Shown piece after piece: positions 59,321 through 64,000 of a stretch of DNA of 64,000 nucleotides. The notes beneath the pieces are model-generated. The model was given only the letters and a program-made list of their open reading frames with translations, did no database searches and was not told where the DNA came from. Where the stretch lies: contig JBBIME010000004.1 in assembly GCA_037444575.1 (NCBI GenBank), forward strand, positions 186,001 through 250,000, in the 5' to 3' direction. This DNA is from Bacteriovorax sp037444575 (GTDB lineage Bacteria > Bdellovibrionota > Bacteriovoracia > Bacteriovoracales > Bacteriovoracaceae). Position 1 is the stretch's first letter, and each line of letters opens with the position of its first letter. The position numbers and the translations under genes were made by a program.

Positions 59321-59941
59321 CTAGAAGTTAACCCCTAGATTAAGACCTAAGCTTGAATACTTAACTTTTAGTCCTGGATCACCACTTCCCGCTGTATAAC
59401 GGTAGTCAACACCAACTGAAAGTTCTTTTAGAACCATATACTCAGCACCAGCGCCAACATGGTAACCAACATCAAGATAAGAAGTTGTGTTTGATGGAGG
59501 TGAATTTACCATGAATGCTAGACCAACAGGAACGATCCATGGTCTGAATTTTCCTAAACCATCAAAACGATATTTAGGAGCAATAACGACTGCTAGCTCA
59601 GATACTGTTACATTGCTGACCTTTGGTTGAACGTTTGCAACTTGTCCGATAGCATTTGCTACTGATTTGTTTGAAAATTTGTTGTAATCAACAAAAATTT
59701 CCCCAACGATTGAGTTTGATCCAACAAGCGGACAGGCCATCATTTTTAGATCGAGACCGGCACCAAAGCCGTGTCCACTCTTATCGTCATTTTTTCCAGC
59801 GGCCCCAAGCGTATCTGTAAAGATCTGACTGCCGCGGTTTTCTGACATACTTGAAAAACCATAACGATAAAAAACTTGTCCATCAGCAAATGCGCTCGTA
59901 CTTACAACTGCAAGAAGAGCTAAAATACCTAATTTTTTCAT
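59321..59941 (-). CDS. Small outer-membrane beta-barrel (opacity-porin-like)
   Basis: 206 residues. Signal peptide LGILALLAVVSTSAFA. Eight or so amphipathic strands with Gly/aromatic belts (FRPWIVPVGLAFMV, YHVGAGAEYMVL, LSVGVDYRYTAG) and a terminal Phe (LNLGVNF) for barrel insertion. Matches the OmpW/opacity-porin size class. Its own terminator lies after it. Confidence 0.8.
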   Translation of the reverse strand: MKKLGILALLAVVSTSAFADGQVFYRYGFSSMSENRGSQIFTDTLGAAGKNDDKSGHGFGAGLDLKMMACPLVGSNSIVGEIFVDYNKFSNKSVANAIGQVANVQPKVSNVTVSELAVVIAPKYRFDGLGKFRPWIVPVGLAFMVNSPPSNTTSYLDVGYHVGAGAEYMVLKELSVGVDYRYTAGSGDPGLKVKYSSLGLNLGVNF

Positions 59942-60055
59942 ACGAAAAATCTCCTGTTATTAAGTAGTTTTATACTGAACCCACTAACGAGAACTGAACA
60001 TTTTCTAAATTAGGTTAAAAAGTGATAATAATCAGAGTATTTAAATTATTCTATG

Positions 60056-60544
60056 CTAATGCTTCATATGCTTTGTCGGCTTCAAATCCGATAAAATTTT
60101 TCCACTCTCGAAATCCACAGGAAGAGAGATGTGTTCATGAGAAATCAGCCATTTTCCGTTAATCTTTTTAAAGCACTGAGTACTTCTCATCCACATATCA
60201 GTTTTTTGTCCATTCTTCATCGTTCCTGAAAAATGACTCAAACTATGACAAAATGCCAAGTTGTCATCGGCCTGCACTTTTAGTTCGCTTGCTTCACAAT
60301 TCATATCGCCTACCATATCTAAAAACTCTTTCCAAGATTTTTTATAAGCTTCTCTGCCAATATACTCAAGTGTTTTAACCAGATCAAAGGCCACAACATC
60401 TTGAGCATAAAATGACATGATTCCATTAAGATCCTTAGCTAAAAATGCATGAGTCAGATCATCCATTAACTCTAAGATTTTTGCTTCATTGCTATCTTCG
60501 GATACAAATCTTCTATGAGCTTCTTGCGTTGTTTGTGTCACCAT
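60056..60544 (-). CDS. SnoaL/DUF4440-like (NTF2-fold) protein
   Basis: 162 residues, no signal peptide. NTF2-like cone fold: ILELMDDLTHAFLAKDLNGIMSFYAQDVVAFD, then YIGREAYKKSWKEFL and the closing WLISHEHISLPVDFESG. Members are small-molecule isomerases, hydrolases or stress proteins. Substrate cannot be inferred. Monocistronic. Confidence 0.85.
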   Translation of the reverse strand: MVTQTTQEAHRRFVSEDSNEAKILELMDDLTHAFLAKDLNGIMSFYAQDVVAFDLVKTLEYIGREAYKKSWKEFLDMVGDMNCEASELKVQADDNLAFCHSLSHFSGTMKNGQKTDMWMRSTQCFKKINGKWLISHEHISLPVDFESGKILSDLKPTKHMKH

Positions 60545-60650
60545 GATTTCCTCCTGTAAAAAACTCTAAAGGGAAAAATATCCCATTTTGATCAAGACTT
60601 TTGATTCATTCAAAAAATAAGCAAAATTGAATCCATAGCATCTTTTTATC

Positions 60651-61178
60651 TCAATGTTTGTCAAATTGAACTCGATGGATGACATGATACTTGTTGTTGT
60701 CAGCATCCTTTTCAGATTTAAAAAGTGCTAATGCTGTAACTGGAAATATTAAGCTTTGAAACTCGCGAGACTTTATTCCTTTATCTAAATGCTCAAACTC
60801 ATAACGCTGCCATCTTTTAACTGTTATATGAGGAGTAAATTCTTTATCTTTTTCTCTCAACCACTCACTAAAATTTTGATCGACCAAGAATTTTAATCTT
60901 AATAAGTCATTTGACGGCTTAAGATCCAAGAACATTATTCGGCGATTAAAAAATGTAAATGCTCCAGTTGCAAGTTCGAAAGGATAAAAAACAATTTGAT
61001 TCATCCTCTCTTTTATTTCTTCTATTTTCTCATCTGGAGTTTCACCAATAAAGAGTAGTGTCTGATGATAATCATGAGCATTCTCCCACCCTTTTGGAGT
61101 AATTTGTAAAGGAAGGAGAAACTCGAATATTTTCTTCTTAACATCATCAGGAAGTTCAATACCAATAAAGAGTCTCAT
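60651..61178 (-). CDS. thpR: RNA 2',3'-cyclic phosphodiesterase (ThpR/LigT)
   Basis: 175 residues, the usual length. Both catalytic HxTx motifs are present: YHQTLLFIGE (residues 42-51) and PHITVKRW near 122. It opens 2',3'-cyclic phosphates to 2' ends or ligates tRNA halves in vitro. Begins MRLFIGIELPDDVK, a typical start. Monocistronic. Confidence 0.93.
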   Translation of the reverse strand: MRLFIGIELPDDVKKKIFEFLLPLQITPKGWENAHDYHQTLLFIGETPDEKIEEIKERMNQIVFYPFELATGAFTFFNRRIMFLDLKPSNDLLRLKFLVDQNFSEWLREKDKEFTPHITVKRWQRYEFEHLDKGIKSREFQSLIFPVTALALFKSEKDADNNKYHVIHRVQFDKH

Positions 61179-61375
61179 ACTAATTACACTATAACTTAAT
61201 ACTAAGTTTAAATTCAGGAGCGCTATATCAAGTTAATCAACAGCAAACTCGAGACCAAATTCTGTTGTTTTTTACATGACGAAAAGAATTAAGATTAACA
61301 CTCGTTGAATTGCCCATGTGATTTTTTTATTTGGATAATATTCTTGGAGCTAAACATCTCTCAAGGAGAACTAGT

Positions 61376-62326
61376 ATGAAACTTATTTTAAATATAATCC
61401 TGCTTTCTACAATTGCTCTCAGTACAATCACTAACGCTGCAACAGTAACGTCTACAAATCCTGAATTGCAAAGTACTTATCAGGATATTCAAAAAACATT
61501 AGGGCTAGTTCCTACTTTTATGAAAGCTTATCCTGAAAGTGGTTTATCCGCAGCATGGAATGAAATGAAGAGTGTTGAGCTTACTTCAAACACAGTTCTT
61601 CCCAAAAGATTAAAAGAGCTTATCGGTTTGGCTGTCGCTGCTCAAATTCCATGTAAATACTGCATATACTTTCATACCGAATCAGCTATGCTTAATGGCG
61701 CTAGTGAAAACGAAATCAAAGAAGCAATCGCTATGTCTGCAGCCACCAGACATTGGAGTACATACATAAACGGTATTCAATACAACGAAGCCGACCTTCG
61801 AAATGAAGTTGATAAAGTGATGTCATTTGTGAAAAGCGAAATGAATAAACCGATTAAAGAGGCCAGTGCTACTCCAAGGCCACAAGTAGAACCAATTAAT
61901 GTTATGGATTCCCAAACAGCTTATCAAGATATTGAACGAACTTTAGGCTCTGTCCCTGGATTCCTTAGAATGTTTCCAGAAAATAGTATCGCTGACTCAT
62001 GGAAAATGATGAAATCAGTTCAACTTAATCCTGATACAGAACTTTCAGGAAAAGCAAAAGAGCTTATCGGTCTTGCTGTAGCGGCTCAAATTCCGTGCAA
62101 ACACTGCACATACTTTCACACAGAGGCAGCTAAAGTGAACGGAGCAAGCACAGTAGAAATTCGTGAAGCTATTGCGATGGCATCAGTTACTCGATTCTGG
62201 AGTACAGAACTCAATGGAAGTCAGATAGATGAGAAAACTTTCAAAAAAGAAGTTAATCAAATAATGAAAAATGCCAGATCACAAGAGAAGAAACGTGTGG
62301 GTATGACTGCAATTACTAAAGACTAA
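61376..62326 (+). CDS. Secreted protein with two AhpD-like (CMD) domains
   Basis: 316 residues from the ATG at 61376 (AAGGAGAA upstream). Signal peptide NIILLSTIALSTITNAA. Two tandem carboxymuconolactone-decarboxylase-like domains of about 120 residues, each with TYQDIxxTLG, KELIGLAVAAQIPC and the redox CxxC: CKYCIYFHTE and CKHCTYFHTE. AhpD domains act as alkylhydroperoxidases with a CxxC and a nearby His. Exported and duplicated forms are unusual. Confidence 0.88.
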   Translation: MKLILNIILLSTIALSTITNAATVTSTNPELQSTYQDIQKTLGLVPTFMKAYPESGLSAAWNEMKSVELTSNTVLPKRLKELIGLAVAAQIPCKYCIYFHTESAMLNGASENEIKEAIAMSAATRHWSTYINGIQYNEADLRNEVDKVMSFVKSEMNKPIKEASATPRPQVEPINVMDSQTAYQDIERTLGSVPGFLRMFPENSIADSWKMMKSVQLNPDTELSGKAKELIGLAVAAQIPCKHCTYFHTEAAKVNGASTVEIREAIAMASVTRFWSTELNGSQIDEKTFKKEVNQIMKNARSQEKKRVGMTAITKD

Positions 62327-62334
62327 TGATTAAT

Positions 62335-62366
62335 AAAAAATTCTGGAGCACCTTTTAAGGTGCTCC
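62335..62366 (-). terminator. Terminator of the Nudix gene
   Basis: Perfect 10-bp stem GGAGCACCTT/AAGGTGCTCC (62345-62366). On the minus strand it runs into AGAATTTTTT, so it closes the gene ending at 62374. Also acceptable for plus-strand transcripts. Confidence 0.8.
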
Positions 62367-62373
62367 ACTTAAA

Positions 62374-62934
62374 TTATCCAATCGCCTTGCTTTTTTCATC
62401 AAAATGAAAAATCCCCAAATAATCTAAAGCAAGATAACCACTGTCGATGTTTGTAAGCTGTCCCGATCGTAAATGTTCAACAAAATTCTTTAAAGACATC
62501 TCTACGACCTCTACAAACTTAACATGATCCAAATGAAGAACATTTTTTTTCACGCAATGTCGTGCTACAAAATTATAACGAACCATGTTCGAATAAGCAC
62601 CATCGAGTGAAGTACAAATTAACTCTAATTCACCTTCGTATCCGGTTTCTTCTAATAATTTCTCTCTTGCTGCTTCAATTGGAATTTCATTTATGCCAAT
62701 AGAATCCCCAGGTAATTCTGTTAAAATTTTCTCAGGGCCAGGCTGATATTGTCTTGTCATTAAAATATTCCCAGTTGTTGTCACGGCAAAAATGCAGACT
62801 GTTTTTCCTTCAGCCTTAACTTCTATGTCCCGTTTTTCTCCACTGGGCAAACTAAATGCTTTCTTTAAAAATCTTTTGTATCCAGATTTAAAAGAATGTT
62901 CATCTAATTTTTTCCACTCTAATTCCATTTTCAT
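62374..62934 (-). CDS. Nudix hydrolase (ADP-ribose pyrophosphatase-like)
   Basis: 186 residues. Nudix box GDSIGINEIPIEAAREKLLEETGYEGE, close to GX5EX7REUXEEXGU with the REKLLEETGY core. Preceded by TRQYQPGPEKILTELPG, the RQYR/E-P-G segment of the ADP-ribose pyrophosphatase subgroup. Hydrolyses ADP-ribose or related nucleotide sugars. Monocistronic. Confidence 0.9.
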   Translation of the reverse strand: MKMELEWKKLDEHSFKSGYKRFLKKAFSLPSGEKRDIEVKAEGKTVCIFAVTTTGNILMTRQYQPGPEKILTELPGDSIGINEIPIEAAREKLLEETGYEGELELICTSLDGAYSNMVRYNFVARHCVKKNVLHLDHVKFVEVVEMSLKNFVEHLRSGQLTNIDSGYLALDYLGIFHFDEKSKAIG

Positions 62935-63223
62935 CCCTTTGGATAAGTGAACTTTCTGAGACTATCAATTCGTAAACTTCAGTCAAGGCAGACAGTGATA
63001 ATACTTGAATATATAACTTAAATTAAAATTTGGATTAGCATTTCATTATTAAAAGCATGAAACAAAAAATCTTTCATAGTAAGAAAATATATAAAGCTCC
63101 TAAATGAGCTCGTGACTTTCAAAAAAAAAATTAACCAAAACTTACTTTGCCCCCATTGTTTCTCACGTGATAAAAATAATTATTGCTTGAATAAAGCTAA
63201 ACCTATGTGAGGGAGATTAGAAT

Positions 63224-63856
63224 ATGAAAGCATTAATTATAGCATTTGCTTTGACATTAATTAACGGCAATGCCCTTGCGGCAGATCGTAAAATACCAAC
63301 CGAAAACCCAAGCGCAAAAGGAAACGTGTTTGATGAATTAGATCCAAGGTCACCTGACATTGAGAAACAATTGCAAGAAATGGATGAGGATTACGAGAAA
63401 ACCACTGGTAAATCTCCTTTTCTGGATGTGAATATTCTTGAAGATTTTCTACCAAGTTGCTTTCGGAACTCGTGTAAAGTTTGGGCAGACGTCGACAAAG
63501 CTCATCAAAGATTTTATCTCTACATAGATGGTGTTTTAACGTACACATGGAAAACATCAACAGGAAGAGCTGGATATGAAACTCCAGATTTTGACCGCCA
63601 TCCCAACGGAAGAATTTATGACCGCTACACATCTACAAAATATCCAGATGGAGATTACAACGGACTTGGTAATATGCCATACGCCGTATTTGTCGAAGGA
63701 GGATATGCAATTCATGGAACAACTAGAGGAAACTGGCCAAAACTAGGAACACCTGCTAGCCACGGTTGTATTCGTCTCCATCCAGACAACGGGCAAATTT
63801 TTAATGTGCTCGTGCGAAGAAACGGTATTGCAAATGTTTGGGTAACTGTGAACTAA
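63224..63856 (+). CDS. Secreted L,D-transpeptidase (YkuD domain)
   Basis: 210 residues. Signal peptide LIIAFALTLINGNALAA, an acidic linker, then the YkuD domain from about 85: VWADVDKAHQRFYLYIDG, WKTSTGRAGYETPDFD and the catalytic ASHGCIRLHPDNG with His and Cys nucleophile. Builds 3-3 crosslinks or attaches proteins to peptidoglycan. Predatory bacteria use many such enzymes on their own or prey walls. Confidence 0.93.
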   Translation: MKALIIAFALTLINGNALAADRKIPTENPSAKGNVFDELDPRSPDIEKQLQEMDEDYEKTTGKSPFLDVNILEDFLPSCFRNSCKVWADVDKAHQRFYLYIDGVLTYTWKTSTGRAGYETPDFDRHPNGRIYDRYTSTKYPDGDYNGLGNMPYAVFVEGGYAIHGTTRGNWPKLGTPASHGCIRLHPDNGQIFNVLVRRNGIANVWVTVN

Positions 63857-63868
63857 GAATTTTTTAGG

Positions 63869-63896
63869 ATAAGGCCTAGTTTAAGCTGGGCCTTAT
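63869..63896 (+). terminator. Terminator after the L,D-transpeptidase
   Basis: ATAAGGCC-12-GGCCTTAT followed by TTAATTATTTATTTTT on the plus strand. Confidence 0.6.
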
Positions 63897-63900
63897 TTAA

Positions 63901-64000
63901 TTATTTATTTTTCTGTAAGAAATCAATTTCCTTAAAGTATGCCTCTGATGAACTCTTTGTATCGTTGGAATCATGTTGAAAAGTAATCCCAACAACTTCA
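63901..64000 (-). CDS. C-terminal end of a protein (runs off the window)
   Basis: A minus-strand frame enters from the right edge and ends at TAA (63903-63901). The visible 33 codons read EVVGITFQHDSNDTKSSSEA and end KNK. Too short to identify. Confidence 0.5.
   Translation of the reverse strand, partial: EVVGITFQHDSNDTKSSSEAYFKEIDFLQKNK

Noticed and set aside
63159..63174. parS-like palindrome around TCACGTGA
   Set aside because: Only about 12 of 16 positions match the canonical parS and it is 60 kb from parAB; an 8-bp palindrome in AT-rich DNA is expected by chance.

Overview
The window is AT-rich, densely coded bacterial DNA with many secreted proteins, lipoproteins and small outer-membrane barrels. 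A TIGR02147-type regulator (15539-16360), PrkA, an L,D-transpeptidase and this secretome suggest a Bdellovibrio-like predatory lineage, most likely Bacteriovoracales (inference from gene content, not a database result).

Layout. 1-13.2 kb is ordinary chromosome: glutamate dehydrogenase, a parAB pair, a phytase-esterase-like lipoprotein, a large secreted protein of unknown function, mscL, and a rhodanese-nadA-cysteine desulfurase operon for NAD synthesis. 13.3-25.8 kb carries secreted proteins, a tandem gene duplication, a formylglycine-enzyme-like protein, prkA, a pseudouridine synthase, a secreted phosphatase and an arsC operon behind a textbook MerR promoter. 25.85-43.04 kb is accessory: a tRNA-His(GTG) is followed by three copies of the tRNA 3' end plus its downstream terminator. 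These bound two tandem islands. The first (about 5.5 kb) holds a 1330-residue DUF4011-helicase-nuclease defence-type protein with a membrane protein. The second (about 11.5 kb) holds two serine recombinases, a replication-initiator-like protein, an XRE regulator, a CsgG-like lipoprotein and many unknowns. 43-64 kb returns to chromosome: ParD-like/map, an S41 protease, slyD, a MarR-controlled EmrAB-TolC pump, a PRPP-linked trio, a YtkA/thioredoxin-like secreted cluster, thpR, a double AhpD-like protein, a Nudix hydrolase and an L,D-transpeptidase.

The most interesting find is a pair of homologous intergenic elements, at 13280-13570 and 44109-44405. Each has (i) on the minus strand, a predicted RNA of about 82-86 nt with a conserved promoter spacing, a conserved hairpin and its own terminator; (ii) divergently on the plus strand, a conserved 25-nt leader block that can pair with the start of a small gene; (iii) that gene, with a strong Shine-Dalgarno and encoding a 27- or 29-residue hydrophobic cationic peptide; (iv) a near-identical GNRA-loop terminator. 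In the first copy the minus-strand RNA contains a perfect 17-nt complement of peptide codons 2-7. This is the layout of a type I toxin-antitoxin locus with a divergent trans-pairing RNA, like ZorO/OrzO or ShoB/OhsC in E. coli, but with no sequence resemblance that I recognise.

Starts were moved inward from the longest frame where a Shine-Dalgarno, signal peptide or stop-start overlap supported it. No CRISPR array, rRNA or insertion sequence with terminal repeats was seen.
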